The notes: generated by a model from the sequence alone, not told the origin. A stretch of DNA of 64,000 bases from Streptomonospora nanhaiensis (GCF_026642255.1 NZ_CP113264.1:4402001-4466000); one strand, 5' to 3'; positions 49,607-59,143 are shown, numbered from the stretch's first letter. Translations and numbers: made by a program.

Positions 49607-50533
49607 TCACAGGAACGGCGCCTGCTGGAGGAGCCGCACCCGCTCGCGTTGGACGTCGAACTCCTCTGCCCGCTTGCCGCGCTGCCGCCACAGCACCGCC
49701 AGCCACCGCAGCGCGCAGGTGCGCTGCGCGGCCAGGAACCGCTCCCGGTGACCGCCGTCGACGCCTATGTCCACGGCCAGGGCGCGCAGGGTGTCGTCGT
49801 CGATGTGGCGCATGCTGATGTGCTCGACCAGTTCGGCGGCCTCGTAGGCCGTATCGCTGTACCCGGCGAACTCGAAGTCCACCACCGCGATCGTTCCGGT
49901 GGCCTCGTTCCACAGCCAGTTGAGCAGGTTGCTGTCGCCATGGGAGAACACCCGTGGCGCAGGGGCGGCCAAGGTGTGGGCGTCACCGGCGTCCTCCCAC
50001 ACCGCCGACATCGCCTCCAGGTCGCGGGTGAGCGGGCCCGGTTCGGCCTCGCGCAGGGCGGGCGCCCACACCCGGGTGATGCGGTGGATGTAGTGGCCGG
50101 CCGACTCCGACCGCGACAGCTCGGCGAACGGGCCGACCGGCACGTTCAGCATCTCGCGCAGCTTTTCGACCAGCGCAGGCCAGGGCCTGCCCAGGTGCGC
50201 ATCGGCTTCCAGCAGGGCGCCGGGCAGCAGCGTCAAGGCTGCGGCAGGCAGCACATCATGGTCGTCGTGCCACAACAGCCGGGGCACCCGGTCCACACCG
50301 TGCCGTTCCAGATGGGACAGAGCCAGGGCTTCGCTGCCGGAGCGGTCGCGCTTGTCGGTGCGGTACAGCTTCAGGCACACCGGGCCGGCCGGGCTGTCCC
50401 ATCGGTAAACGCGGTTGCTGCGGCCTCCCGACAACGGAGTGAGTCCCCACTCGGGCAGCGGGCCGTCCAGCAGTGCGGGCTCGTGCTCGTGGATCCGCCG
50501 CAGTTCCGCCAGCGCGTCGGTGGGGACCATCAT
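49607..50533 (-). CDS. Aminoglycoside-phosphotransferase-family (APH/choline-kinase-like) protein
   Basis: A 308-residue kinase-fold protein. The nucleotide loop region is LSGGRSNRVYRW, the catalytic Lys is probably in VCLKLYRT, the catalytic loop is FSHGDSNLLNWLWN (HGDxxxxN) and the metal Asp is in IAVVDFEFAGYSD. The family phosphorylates aminoglycosides, choline, homoserine, macrolides or sugars; substrate unknown. The ATG at 50533 follows AAGGGAG. The 5' part was tested for an upstream extension: the DNA before it holds the remains of a DUF2637 gene instead. No resistance claim can be made from sequence alone. Confidence 0.88.
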   Translation of the reverse strand: MMVPTDALAELRRIHEHEPALLDGPLPEWGLTPLSGGRSNRVYRWDSPAGPVCLKLYRTDKRDRSGSEALALSHLERHGVDRVPRLLWHDDHDVLPAAALTLLPGALLEADAHLGRPWPALVEKLREMLNVPVGPFAELSRSESAGHYIHRITRVWAPALREAEPGPLTRDLEAMSAVWEDAGDAHTLAAPAPRVFSHGDSNLLNWLWNEATGTIAVVDFEFAGYSDTAYEAAELVEHISMRHIDDDTLRALAVDIGVDGGHRERFLAAQRTCALRWLAVLWRQRGKRAEEFDVQRERVRLLQQAPFL

Positions 50534-50584
50534 GGGCAGGGGCTCCCTTCGGGCCGGACGTCGACACACGAACTCCTGCACCGG

Positions 50585-50720
50585 GGCGGGCCGAGCCGTG
50601 GCGCAGGGCGAGTTCGTACATGTGGGAGCGGGACACCACTGCGGCGATGCCCGCGAGCAGCAGCACGGCCGCGACGGTGATCCGTCGTGACCAGCGGGAG
50701 GACTCCATCCGATCAACCAT
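50585..50720 (-). pseudogene. Truncated DUF2637 (SpdA/Spd-like) membrane protein
   Basis: From ATG 50720 the minus strand encodes MVDRMESSRWSRRITVAA, a hydrophobic helix (VLLLAGIAAVVS) and RSHMYELALRHG. This is the characteristic first helix and loop of DUF2637 proteins, which are common on actinobacterial plasmids and integrative elements. The similarity stops after about 45 residues; the frame then runs on out of register over the phosphotransferase gene. It is the 5' stump of a transfer-associated gene. Boundaries are approximate. Confidence 0.55.
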
Positions 50721-50928
50721 TCCGGTGACCGAGGGACCTTCGCCGGGACGGAAACCACCCTGCGCTCCAGAGTGAGGGACACCCGTCGCCCAGTGGCTCT
50801 CCACAGCCGCGACCGTCTCCCAACGCAACCTTACGACCTGGGCGAGCACTCATCGGCGCAGATCGCGACCGCCCTGAACCACCTCGGCACGGCAGAGGTC
50901 ACCGGCTCCCCGGTTCCCTCTCCCTCCC

Positions 50929-52002
50929 CTACCCCGGGCGGGTCGCGGACATGAAGCGGGCGGAGTAGTACGGCCCCTCGACGGGCTCGACGCGGATGTC
51001 CGTCCCCGACCGGGCGGCGTTGACCATCGTGCCGTCGCCGGCGTAGATGGTCACGTGGGAGGGGGCGGGGCCGCTGCCGGTGTCGTAGAAGAGCAGGTCG
51101 CCGGGGACGAGGGAGTCGAGGGCGACCGTCTCCCCGGCATCGACCTGGTCGGTGGTCACGCGCGGGATCCGCACCCCCGCGGCCTGCCAGGCCTTCATGA
51201 CCAGGCCCGAGCAGTCGAACCCCTCGGGGCCCGTCCCGCCCCACACGTAGGGCTTGCCGACCTGTTCGAGGGCCCATTCGGCGGCGGTCCGGCCCTTCTC
51301 GCCGCCGGATCCGCTCACGGCGTGCCCTCCGTCCGCTGCGGTGTCGAACTCCTCGTACTCGGCGATGTTGGCCAGGACGTTCTCAACGTAGGTGTCCCAG
51401 GGGTTGTAGCGCGAGAGCGCGTCGGCGAGCTGTTCCTCGTGGGTGAAGTCCACCGTCGCCAGGGGGTGGCCGGTGCACAGTTCCGCGGCGGTGGAGGCGG
51501 TGGCGTCGTAGACGTTGTGCGGGTCGGCCTCGCCGTCCCCGTCGCCGTCCACTCCGTGCCCGGCCCACCACGCCGGTAGTAACTGGGTTACCCCCACCGC
51601 GGCGTCGTACTCCGTGTCACCGTCCCAACGTCCCTTGTCACTGTCCGTGTGGGCGGTGCGGTTGCCGCCCGCTCCGGTGCCGTCCAGCCTCGGTCCGACG
51701 ACGGGCGGGTCGGTGTCCCCGTCGGGCGCGATGGTGTGGCCGGCGGCGTGGTCGGACTCCTCACGGCCGATGCCCGCCAGGACCGCCCAGCTCATCCCCG
51801 TGCAGCCCGGGTGCCGCTGCTCCAGGCCGCGGGCGGCGCGCCGGTAGGCGTCGAGGAGGACCGCGGGTATTCCGGGCACCTCCCCCGCCTGCGCCCGCGC
51901 GTCCTCGACGCGTTCGCGCTCGCCGCTCCCCGTCCCGACCGCGCCGAGCACCGTGACCAGCACCATGACGAGGGCGGCGGTCCCGACGACCGGTTTGAGC
52001 AC
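50929..52002 (-). CDS. Cell-wall hydrolase: lytic-transglycosylase-like plus NlpC/P60 domains
   Basis: A 357-residue exported enzyme. Residues 5-25 are a signal anchor. Residues about 60-215 are lysozyme/transglycosylase-like (catalytic Glu probably E81 in GIGREESDH; GVTQLLPAWW, YNPWDTYVENVLANIA). Residues 240-355 are an NlpC/P60 peptidase with C264 (GFDCSGLV) and H316 (PSHVTIY). Such two-domain hydrolases (VirB1/CwlT type) open the peptidoglycan for type IV secretion. The GTG at 52002 follows the replication-relaxation gene by 3 bp. It is the last gene of the secretion-like operon. Confidence 0.9.
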   Translation of the reverse strand: MLKPVVGTAALVMVLVTVLGAVGTGSGERERVEDARAQAGEVPGIPAVLLDAYRRAARGLEQRHPGCTGMSWAVLAGIGREESDHAAGHTIAPDGDTDPPVVGPRLDGTGAGGNRTAHTDSDKGRWDGDTEYDAAVGVTQLLPAWWAGHGVDGDGDGEADPHNVYDATASTAAELCTGHPLATVDFTHEEQLADALSRYNPWDTYVENVLANIAEYEEFDTAADGGHAVSGSGGEKGRTAAEWALEQVGKPYVWGGTGPEGFDCSGLVMKAWQAAGVRIPRVTTDQVDAGETVALDSLVPGDLLFYDTGSGPAPSHVTIYAGDGTMVNAARSGTDIRVEPVEGPYYSARFMSATRPG

Positions 52003-52005
52003 CGG

Positions 52006-52788
52006 TCAGGCGAGTTCGACGAGCGGGCGGACACCGCAGTCGGGGTCGCCCGCCCTGCGCCAGACGGGGCGGGTGGGGCCGGGGTAGGCGAGCCGGGCGT
52101 GCGTGGTCACGTGGACCGGTACCCGGGGGCCGCCGTCCAGGACGCGGCACAGGCTGGTCAGGCGCCTGGGGCCGGGGACGACGAACAGGACCGGGGTGGC
52201 CAGCCGTGTCTCCACGGCGAGGTCGCGGTAGCGGCTGATCTTCTCGGTGAGGCGGACCAGCGGCTCGGTGCCGGTGTCGTACTCGACGAAGGCGTCCAGG
52301 GTGGTTCCGTCCTGGCGCCAGCGCAGGTAGCCGTCGGGGCAGACGCGGTGCCCCCAGGCGGTGCGGCAGCGGGCCTCGGACCACCAGCGCTGGAGCGTGG
52401 CGCCGGGTGTGGCGCGGGCGGTGGTGGCGAAGCGCACGTAGGTCTGGGCCAGGCCGGTGGCGTGGCCGAGCCGGGTGGAGGCGCGCAGGCGCAGGTGGGT
52501 GTCGGGCCGGTAGCCGATCTGCTTCGGGGTGAGGCCGAGCCGGGTGGCGACGACCCTGGCGCCCTCGGGTCCGAGCGTCCAGTGGTGGGGCGCGTTCCAG
52601 CCGTGGTGGCGGGGTGTGAAGCGGTCGGCGAGGTCGTTCTCGGCGAATCCGAGCAGGCGGCGCTGTGCCGCGCGCGAGGCGGTGCCGGAGAAGAACAGTT
52701 CGCCGATCTGCGGGGTGGTCAGGACGCGGTGGAGGTGCAGGGTGTCCAGGATGCGCAGGTCGCGCTCGGTGAGTCGGATGGTGGCCAT
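52006..52788 (-). CDS. Replication-relaxation family protein
   Basis: A 260-residue protein with an N-terminal winged helix (LTERDLRILDTLHLHRVLTTPQIGELFF, HWTLGPEGARVVA). The rest resembles PF13814 (replication-relaxation), with FVEYDTGTEPLVRLTEKISRYR as its most conserved block; D and E residues there recall nuclease-fold cores. These proteins are found on actinobacterial plasmids and integrative elements, often beside TraG-like ATPases, and are thought to act in plasmid replication or DNA processing. The ATG at 52788 overlaps the stop of the VirD4-like gene by one base. Confidence 0.88.
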   Translation of the reverse strand: MATIRLTERDLRILDTLHLHRVLTTPQIGELFFSGTASRAAQRRLLGFAENDLADRFTPRHHGWNAPHHWTLGPEGARVVATRLGLTPKQIGYRPDTHLRLRASTRLGHATGLAQTYVRFATTARATPGATLQRWWSEARCRTAWGHRVCPDGYLRWRQDGTTLDAFVEYDTGTEPLVRLTEKISRYRDLAVETRLATPVLFVVPGPRRLTSLCRVLDGGPRVPVHVTTHARLAYPGPTRPVWRRAGDPDCGVRPLVELA

Positions 52789-55073
52789 CAGCGGTGGTGC
52801 TCCTGTCGGCGCGGGTCGGTACGTCGGGTGCGTTCGGGCTGCGGGGCGAAGCGGCGGGCGGCCTTGCGGACCTGGCGTGCGCGGCCGTTGACGGGTTCGG
52901 GCAGGGGCTCGGTGCGCATGGTGGACGCGGGCAGTTCGGCGGCGCCGTGCAGAGTGCGCACGGCGGCCTGGTGGGGTCCCAGGTGGGAGAGGTCGTGGGC
53001 GTTCAGGTGCGGGAGCGTGTGCTGGGCGAGCGTGGCGGCGTCGTCCGGTGAGGTGGTGAAGAAGACCTTGGTGCGGCAGTTCGCGGCCACGGCGGCGCGG
53101 GTGGCGGGCGGGAGCTGGCCGAGTTCCTGGTGGGCGATGACCATGGCGGTGCGGTAGCCGCGGGCCTCGGCGAGCATGTCGGCGACCGAGCCGGGCAGGC
53201 GCAGGAAGTTCGCGGCCTCGTCCAGGTAGAGGCAGGTGTCCGGGCGCCGGTGCTCGGGCGTGGTGGCGCGGGCGGTGACGGCGTTCCAGGCGGCGGCCAG
53301 GACCAGGGTGCCGACGAGCGACGCGGTGTCCTCGCCCAGGCGGCCCTTGGGCAGGCGCATGAGGATCAGGCCGCCGTGGTCGAGCAGGTGGGGCAGGTCG
53401 ACGGTGGAGGCCCCGGAGGCCAGGACGGACGCGGCCCAGGGTCGGAGCAGGATCGCGCGGAGCTTGTTCAGGAGCGGGTCGGTGGCGGCGGCGCGCATCT
53501 GCGGCGACTGGAGCGTGTACCAGTGCCAGAAGTCGTCGAGCGCGGTATCGGGGCGCTGTCCGGTGAGGACTCCCGCCCGGAAGGCGTCGTCGGCCAGGAG
53601 GCGCGGGATGTGCCCGATGGTCAGGCCGGGGTCCTGGGCCCGGGCGAGGGTCAGGGAGGTGGCCCTGAGGATGTCCTCGGTCCGCGGCCCCCAGGAGGAG
53701 GCGTGGATCCTGCGGAAGATGCCGGTGAGGGTGTCGGCGGCGTGCTCGGGGGTGCCGAGGCGCAGGACGTTGAGCCGGGGCGGCGGCGTCGGGTCGGCCG
53801 GGTCGAACAGCACGGTGGCGTCGACGGAGCGTCTGGGCAGGCGGTCGAGGACGTCCAGGACGAGGTCGCCGCGCGGGTCGAGGAGCAGGGCGCTGCGTCC
53901 GGCCTCGGCGTCCTGGAGGACCATGCGCGCCAGGAGCGTGGACTTGCCGGAGCCGGTCTTGCCGATGACGTGGGTGTGCTGGCGGGCCTCCGCGATCCCC
54001 GTGGCGACGGGGCGGCGGGGACCGGCGTCGGCCTCGCCCAGGACGCGGCCGGCGCGGGGCACCCGCGGGTCGGGGGCGACGCGGCGGGCGCCCGCACGGG
54101 TGAGTCCGGGGACGGCTGCGTCGGTGGGCAGGTGGGCGATGGCGGCGAGTTCGGCGGTGCTGAGCAGGGAGCCGCGGGCCAGGTGGCGGCGGCCCGTCCA
54201 CAGGCCGGGGAAGGGGGTCCACTGGCGGCGGAACCCGTTGAGGCCGGAGGTGTAGGCGGACAGGAAGGCGGTGATGCCCTTGGCCCGGGCGCGCAGGCGT
54301 CCGGCCGCCGGGCGGCCGGGGTGCTCGGTGCTGGTCAGGACGATGACCTGGCAGGCCAGTCGGGGTGAGGCGGCCTTGGTGAGGATGGCGCGCACGTCGT
54401 CGGCGGTCCCGGGGTACAGGGTGGTGCGGCCGCCGCCGCGAAAGGGCGTGCCGGTCGCCAGGAGCGGGGTGCCGAGGCCGCGCAGGCGTGCGGCGGCGGT
54501 GCGGGCGCCGGCCGCCCGGCGCGGTCCGGCGGGGCGGGCGCAGACGCGGACCACGGCGTGCTGGCCCGGGGTCAGGTCGGAGAGTTCGCCGAACAGGTTG
54601 CGCAGGGGGTCGTCGGCGAAGCCGGTGCGGAGCGGGTACTGGTCCCCGCGGGCCAGCCGCTGCCAGCTCCCGGTGACGTGCTCGCCCCGCGGGACGGCGG
54701 CGGTGGCGCGGCGCAGGCGGGTGGTGGCGCCGGGCCAGTCGGCGGCCACGGCGCGGGCGAGGGCGTGGGCGTCGACGGTGCCCGGGACCCAGATCTGGAT
54801 GCGCACCCCGTCGGCGGAGGCGACGTACTCCCAGGCCAGGTGGGGTGGGACGAGTCGGTGGGTCCAGCGCGGGCGCAGGAGTCCGAGGGTGTGGGTCCAG
54901 AAGGCGAGGGCGTGGTCGACGGTGGTCCGGGGCGGCGCGTGGATCTCCAGGGTGTGGGCCCCTCGGGAGAGGTAGGCGGTGCGCGCGAGGCGCAGGGCGA
55001 TGACGGAGGCGGCCCACAGCAGCAGGGCGGATCCGGCGGTGGCGGCAGCGGTGGCCGGGAACAGGGCGCTCAT
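52788..55073 (-). CDS. VirD4/TraG-like coupling ATPase
   Basis: A 761-residue membrane-anchored ATPase. Residues 10-32 form one membrane helix. Residues 40-340 are a long N-terminal domain. Walker A is GKTGSGKST (370-378), Walker B CLYLDEAANFLR and a TraM-recognition-like C-terminal part (ARGYRTAMVIAHQELGQL, SPDDAATLAQHTL). Coupling proteins bring DNA or protein substrates to the secretion channel. The ATG at 55073 overlaps the VirB4-like gene as ATGA. The C-terminal 40 residues are rich in Arg and Pro. Confidence 0.9.
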   Translation of the reverse strand: MSALFPATAAATAGSALLLWAASVIALRLARTAYLSRGAHTLEIHAPPRTTVDHALAFWTHTLGLLRPRWTHRLVPPHLAWEYVASADGVRIQIWVPGTVDAHALARAVAADWPGATTRLRRATAAVPRGEHVTGSWQRLARGDQYPLRTGFADDPLRNLFGELSDLTPGQHAVVRVCARPAGPRRAAGARTAAARLRGLGTPLLATGTPFRGGGRTTLYPGTADDVRAILTKAASPRLACQVIVLTSTEHPGRPAAGRLRARAKGITAFLSAYTSGLNGFRRQWTPFPGLWTGRRHLARGSLLSTAELAAIAHLPTDAAVPGLTRAGARRVAPDPRVPRAGRVLGEADAGPRRPVATGIAEARQHTHVIGKTGSGKSTLLARMVLQDAEAGRSALLLDPRGDLVLDVLDRLPRRSVDATVLFDPADPTPPPRLNVLRLGTPEHAADTLTGIFRRIHASSWGPRTEDILRATSLTLARAQDPGLTIGHIPRLLADDAFRAGVLTGQRPDTALDDFWHWYTLQSPQMRAAATDPLLNKLRAILLRPWAASVLASGASTVDLPHLLDHGGLILMRLPKGRLGEDTASLVGTLVLAAAWNAVTARATTPEHRRPDTCLYLDEAANFLRLPGSVADMLAEARGYRTAMVIAHQELGQLPPATRAAVAANCRTKVFFTTSPDDAATLAQHTLPHLNAHDLSHLGPHQAAVRTLHGAAELPASTMRTEPLPEPVNGRARQVRKAARRFAPQPERTRRTDPRRQEHHR

Positions 55074-56782
55074 CGGTCTTCGCCTTCCAGGTGCGCGAGT
55101 TCGGCGGGGTCGGTGGTGATCAGCCGGTGTTCGACGGGTGAGGCGAGGGCGCGGAACACGGCGCGGTGGCGGCCGGCGGCCAGGAGGGCGCTGCCGCGTT
55201 CGGCGGTGGCGACGATCCGGCGCTCTCCCCGGGAGAGGTGGAAGGACTCGCACACGGCGTCGAGGTTCTGCGGGGCCTGGCGGAGCAGGATCTGGGTGGC
55301 GGCGTTGGCGGCGACGGCGCGGCCGAGGTCGGTGGCGAGCAGGTCGGCGACGTCCTGGGTGACGAGCGTGAGCCCGGTCCAGTGGCGGCGGGCGTTCTTG
55401 GCGAGGTCGAACAGGTAGCGGGCCCCGACCGGGTCGCGGAGCAGGGTCCAGCCCTCGTCGATGGTGATGAGCCGGGGTCTGCGGTCGGCGGGGTCGCGGG
55501 CCCGGCGCCACAGGGCGTCCAGGATCAGGAGCAGTCCGACGGTCTTGAGCTCCTCGGGCAGGTGGCGCAGCGAGACGACGGTGAGGTGGCCCGTGAGGCG
55601 GGCGGTGGTGGGTCCGTCGAACAGGTCCCGGCGGGAGCCGTGGGTGAAGGGGCCGAGCCTGGCGGCCAGGGTGCGTGCGGCGCCGGCCTGCTCGGCCGGG
55701 CCGGTCCAGTCGCGCAGGGCCGTGCCCAGATCCGCCATGACCGGTGGTGTGCGTTGCCAGGTGGCGGGGTCGGGGGTGATGCCGCGTCCGGCGTAGGCGT
55801 CCAGGACGGCACGGTCGAGGACGGCGCCCTCGTCCGCGGTGAGGGCGCCGACCATGGCGGTCACCAGGGTGTGCAGGAACAGGGCCCGGGTGGTGGGGGC
55901 CCGGTCCTCGGCGGCGGGCAGGTCGAAGGGGTTGAGGCGGCCCCCGGGCAGCCCGAGCCGGACGCGGTCGCCGCCGACGGCCTCGGCCAGGCGCCCGTAC
56001 TCGTCGGCGGGGTCGATCACGCTCGCCTGCACACCGGTGTAGAGGGAGCGCAGGAGTTCGAGTTTGGCGAGGTAGGACTTTCCGGCGCCGCTGCGGGCGA
56101 GGATGACGGCGTTGCCGTTGTCCAGGCCGCCGTGGAAGCGGTCCCAGACCACCAGCCCGCCGGAGTGGGCGTTCTCCCCGTGGACGACGGCGGTGCGCCC
56201 GGCGCCGGTGGGGAGTTCGGCCCCGGCGAAGGGCATCAGCGCCGCGACGGCCTCGGTGTCCACGGTGCGCCCGGTGCGCAGGGTGTCGGTGCCCAGCGGC
56301 AGGGTGGAGCGCCATCCCTCCCAGGCGCGGTAGGTGGCGGGCGACAGGTCGACCAGGATCGATCCGGCCAGCGCCGCCAGGCGGCGCACGTCGGCGTCCA
56401 GCTCTTCCGGTGTGGGCGCGTGCACGGTGGCGTAGACGGCGAGCCGGAACAGGCGCGTCTCCCCCAGCGCCACGCGTTCGGCCAGGTCCGCGGCGTCCTC
56501 GGCCGCGGCGGTGCGCTGGGGGTCCTCCAGGCGTCCGTGGGCGGTGTCGGTGCGCCACGCCGATTCCAGGCGTGCGCGGCGCCGGCGCAGGCGTCGGGCG
56601 GCGAGCGGTCCGGGCACCGGGGTGAGGTGGCAGGCCACGTCCACCCTGCCGGGGAAGGACAGGAGCGGGTCGGCCCATCCGGCGCGCACCTGGTGCGGGT
56701 AGCCGGTGACGACCATCGTCCGGGCGAACCAGCCGTCCGAGTCCAGGCGGCGCGGGCGCAGGCGGATCTCGGGTGCGGTCAC
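55070..56782 (-). CDS. VirB4-like type IV secretion ATPase
   Basis: A 570-residue ATPase. Walker A is ARSGAGKSYLAK (229-240), followed by VIDPADEYGRLAEAVGG. Walker B is RPRLITIDEGWTLLRD, then LTLVTQDVADLL and NAATQILLRQAP: all hallmarks of the CagE/VirB4 family. Residues 1-200 correspond to the VirB4 N-terminal domain (RTMVVTGYPHQVRAGW). The GTG at 56782 overlaps the PrgI gene by 4 nt. It powers assembly or secretion by the channel made from the neighbouring membrane proteins. Confidence 0.93.
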   Translation of the reverse strand: MTAPEIRLRPRRLDSDGWFARTMVVTGYPHQVRAGWADPLLSFPGRVDVACHLTPVPGPLAARRLRRRRARLESAWRTDTAHGRLEDPQRTAAAEDAADLAERVALGETRLFRLAVYATVHAPTPEELDADVRRLAALAGSILVDLSPATYRAWEGWRSTLPLGTDTLRTGRTVDTEAVAALMPFAGAELPTGAGRTAVVHGENAHSGGLVVWDRFHGGLDNGNAVILARSGAGKSYLAKLELLRSLYTGVQASVIDPADEYGRLAEAVGGDRVRLGLPGGRLNPFDLPAAEDRAPTTRALFLHTLVTAMVGALTADEGAVLDRAVLDAYAGRGITPDPATWQRTPPVMADLGTALRDWTGPAEQAGAARTLAARLGPFTHGSRRDLFDGPTTARLTGHLTVVSLRHLPEELKTVGLLLILDALWRRARDPADRRPRLITIDEGWTLLRDPVGARYLFDLAKNARRHWTGLTLVTQDVADLLATDLGRAVAANAATQILLRQAPQNLDAVCESFHLSRGERRIVATAERGSALLAAGRHRAVFRALASPVEHRLITTDPAELAHLEGEDR

Positions 56783-57594
56783 CGGTGGGCCCCCTCGGTG
56801 CCGGCGGTGGGGAGGGACTCCCGGATGAGCCGTTCGGCGGTGGGTCCGTCGCAGGTCAGGGCGCGGACGTCGAGCGCCGCCAGGTGGGAGGCGGTGTCCT
56901 CGGCGCGGCGCAGGAGCGCCTCCCCCGCCGTCTCCGGGGCGCCGTCGGAGGTGAGGACGAGCAGGACGCTGTGGCGGGTGGGTTCGTGGCGGGCCTGCAG
57001 GTCGTCGAGGAACGCGGCGTGGGCCAGGGCCGCGCGGCGCAGCCCCGCGGGGAGCCTCGGGACGTCGCGGCGCAGCCGCCGGGCGTGCGGGGCCAGGTCC
57101 GTGGGGCGCCGCCGGACGAGGATCTGGACGGGTTCGGCCAGGGAGTCGAGCAGGGCGGCGAACGTGGCCAGGGCCCGGTCCTGCTCCTCCCCGGAGAGGA
57201 GGTGGAGCGGGACGCTGGTGCAGGCGAGGACGACGGCGGACCTGCCGCCCAGGTCCACCACCCCGTCGGCGCCGACCGCGGGCAGGGCCTCGTCCGCCCG
57301 CCGCGTGCGGGGGGCGGTCCTCCAGCGCAGGGCCGACCAGGCGAGGCGGTCGAGGCCGACGCCGTCCCTGCGTCCGCACGCCAGGGCCCAGGCGGGGCCG
57401 AGCAGTACGGCCGCCGCGATCCCCGGCAGCCACGCCGGCAGGTGTCCGGATCCGGCGGAGAACACGGCCCAGGAGGCCAGTGCCGCGGGGGCCATGAGCA
57501 GCAGTTGGCGCGCGGTGAGGTTCCACAGCACGGGTTCGGGGCGGTCGATGTCGGCGGGCACGCGTGCCCGCCAGGTGGAGGCGTCCTGGTCCAT
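56779..57594 (-). CDS. PrgI-family membrane protein (VirB3-like)
   Basis: A 271-residue protein. Residues 10-35 (RVPADIDRPEPVLWNLTARQLLLM) are the PrgI signature, followed by two membrane helices (ALASWAVFSAG, WLPGIAAAVLLGPAWALA). The remaining 180 residues are soluble and possibly interact with VirB4. PrgI proteins are the Gram-positive counterpart of VirB3 and almost always precede VirB4, as here. The ATG at 57594 has AAGGA 8 nt upstream. Confidence 0.9.
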   Translation of the reverse strand: MDQDASTWRARVPADIDRPEPVLWNLTARQLLLMAPAALASWAVFSAGSGHLPAWLPGIAAAVLLGPAWALACGRRDGVGLDRLAWSALRWRTAPRTRRADEALPAVGADGVVDLGGRSAVVLACTSVPLHLLSGEEQDRALATFAALLDSLAEPVQILVRRRPTDLAPHARRLRRDVPRLPAGLRRAALAHAAFLDDLQARHEPTRHSVLLVLTSDGAPETAGEALLRRAEDTASHLAALDVRALTCDGPTAERLIRESLPTAGTEGAHR

Positions 57595-57616
57595 GAGGCC
57601 GTCCTTCGGTGTCGGT

Positions 57617-59143
57617 TCAGGTCTCGCGCCGCGGCCGGTGCCGGGGCGGAACGGGTCGGCGGTGCCCGGGCTCGGCCCGGGGTCGTACCGGCCGGGCGTC
57701 GGGGTCCGGCGGGTTCCGGCCGCGCCGCGGCTCGGCGCCGCGGTCCCGTGGCGGCTCCGGCCGGACGGCGGAGGCGTCGGCCCCGGTCGCGGGCGGTGTG
57801 CCCGGGCGGCGCGGGACGGCCCGGGGCGTCCCTCCCCGTCCGTCCGGCGGTCCTGCGGGCGGCGGGGCCGGGGCGTTGCGGGGCCTCCGGTGCGCGGCCG
57901 CGTCCGCCGGCCCTCCCCGTCCCCGTGGCGGGGCGTGCGCGGGTCCCGGTGCGCTCCGGGAGGTGGGGGCGGCGGCCGACCGGTGCGGCGCGGAGGACGC
58001 GGAGCCGGGGGAGGATCCGGAGTCCGGGGTGCCGAAGCGCCAGGTGCGCACGCGCCTGGGGAGGGCGGGGACGCTCGCCTCGGCGCGCGGGCGGCGCTCG
58101 ACCGCCCGCAGGAGCGCGCCGGTCCGGCCGCCCGTGCTCCGGGCCGCGGCGGCGAGCGCCCCTCCCCCTCCGGTGGCGGCCGTGACCGCGACCAGGACCG
58201 CGGTCGAGGCCAGGGACCTGGCGGCGTCCGCCGCCGGAGACCTTCCGGCCGGCGGGGACCACACGGCCCTGTAGGCCCACACGGGGATGCGGATCTGAAC
58301 GTAGACGAGCACCAGGAGGAGGAAGAGGTCGAAGAGGTCGGCCTCGCCGCGCACGATGTGCACGACCCCGAACAGCGCACGGGTGTCGCCCTCGAAGAAG
58401 ACGCGGGTCAGCGCCACGAACGCGATCGCCTGGGCGACCGGGACGAGGCACACCGCGGCCAGGGTCCGCCACCACATCTGCGCGACCCGGTTGGTCTGCG
58501 GCAGCCCGTGGAACATCAGCATGAGCGGGCCGCCGACCATCAGCAGGATCACGATGACCACGCGGACGATCTCCACGACCACCCACAGCACGAGCAGGAC
58601 CACGAGGACCAGCAGGAACAGCACCACCGCCGAGGTCTCGTCGGCGAGGAAGGGGGTGGACCTGCTGCTCAGGTGGCGGGCGGCGGCGCCGGCGTCGATG
58701 CCGTCGTCGCCGACGGCCCGGGCTACGGCGGTGGAGGCCTCCGCCGCCAGGCCCACCACGTTCAGCGACGCGTTGGAGGCGACGAACCCCACCACCAGGC
58801 GCGGCAGGACCTCCCTGGCCCCGTACTGGGCCTGGACGCTGTGGTGTGCCATGAGGACGAACCCGGCGGCGAGGACGAGGAGCAGGTAGAGGGCGTTGGC
58901 CGTGGCGGACACGCCCTCCCACACGGCGGTCACCCCCGCGGTCGGCCCGGGGGTCGCGAACAGCTTTCCCGCGACCCAGCCCAGCAGGGGGTCCAGGACG
59001 CCGACGACCAGCCCGTGGAACCACTGGGTGATGTGGCAGGAGACCTCGAGGGCACCGCAGTCGAAGACCTCCGCGTAGGTCTGCTCCGTGGCGGCGTCCC
59101 CGTGCTCCTCCGGCTCCCCCGGCCTCACCGGCGCCCCCGTCAC
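57617..59143 (-). CDS. VirB6/TrbL-like membrane channel protein with disordered tail
   Basis: A 508-residue protein. Residues 30-320 hold about seven hydrophobic segments (NALYLLLVLAAGFVLMAH, AVVLFLLVLVVLLVLWVVVEIVRVVIVILLMVGG, LAAVCLVPVAQAIAFVALT, LFDLFLLLVLVYVQI, read in parts), the layout of VirB6/TrbL. From about residue 335 the sequence is a low-complexity Pro/Arg/Ala-rich tail with no fold. The GTG at 59143 overlaps the pilin-like gene as GTGA. The tail is unusual in length (about 170 residues). Confidence 0.88.
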   Translation of the reverse strand: MTGAPVRPGEPEEHGDAATEQTYAEVFDCGALEVSCHITQWFHGLVVGVLDPLLGWVAGKLFATPGPTAGVTAVWEGVSATANALYLLLVLAAGFVLMAHHSVQAQYGAREVLPRLVVGFVASNASLNVVGLAAEASTAVARAVGDDGIDAGAAARHLSSRSTPFLADETSAVVLFLLVLVVLLVLWVVVEIVRVVIVILLMVGGPLMLMFHGLPQTNRVAQMWWRTLAAVCLVPVAQAIAFVALTRVFFEGDTRALFGVVHIVRGEADLFDLFLLLVLVYVQIRIPVWAYRAVWSPPAGRSPAADAARSLASTAVLVAVTAATGGGGALAAAARSTGGRTGALLRAVERRPRAEASVPALPRRVRTWRFGTPDSGSSPGSASSAPHRSAAAPTSRSAPGPAHAPPRGRGGPADAAAHRRPRNAPAPPPAGPPDGRGGTPRAVPRRPGTPPATGADASAVRPEPPRDRGAEPRRGRNPPDPDARPVRPRAEPGHRRPVPPRHRPRRET

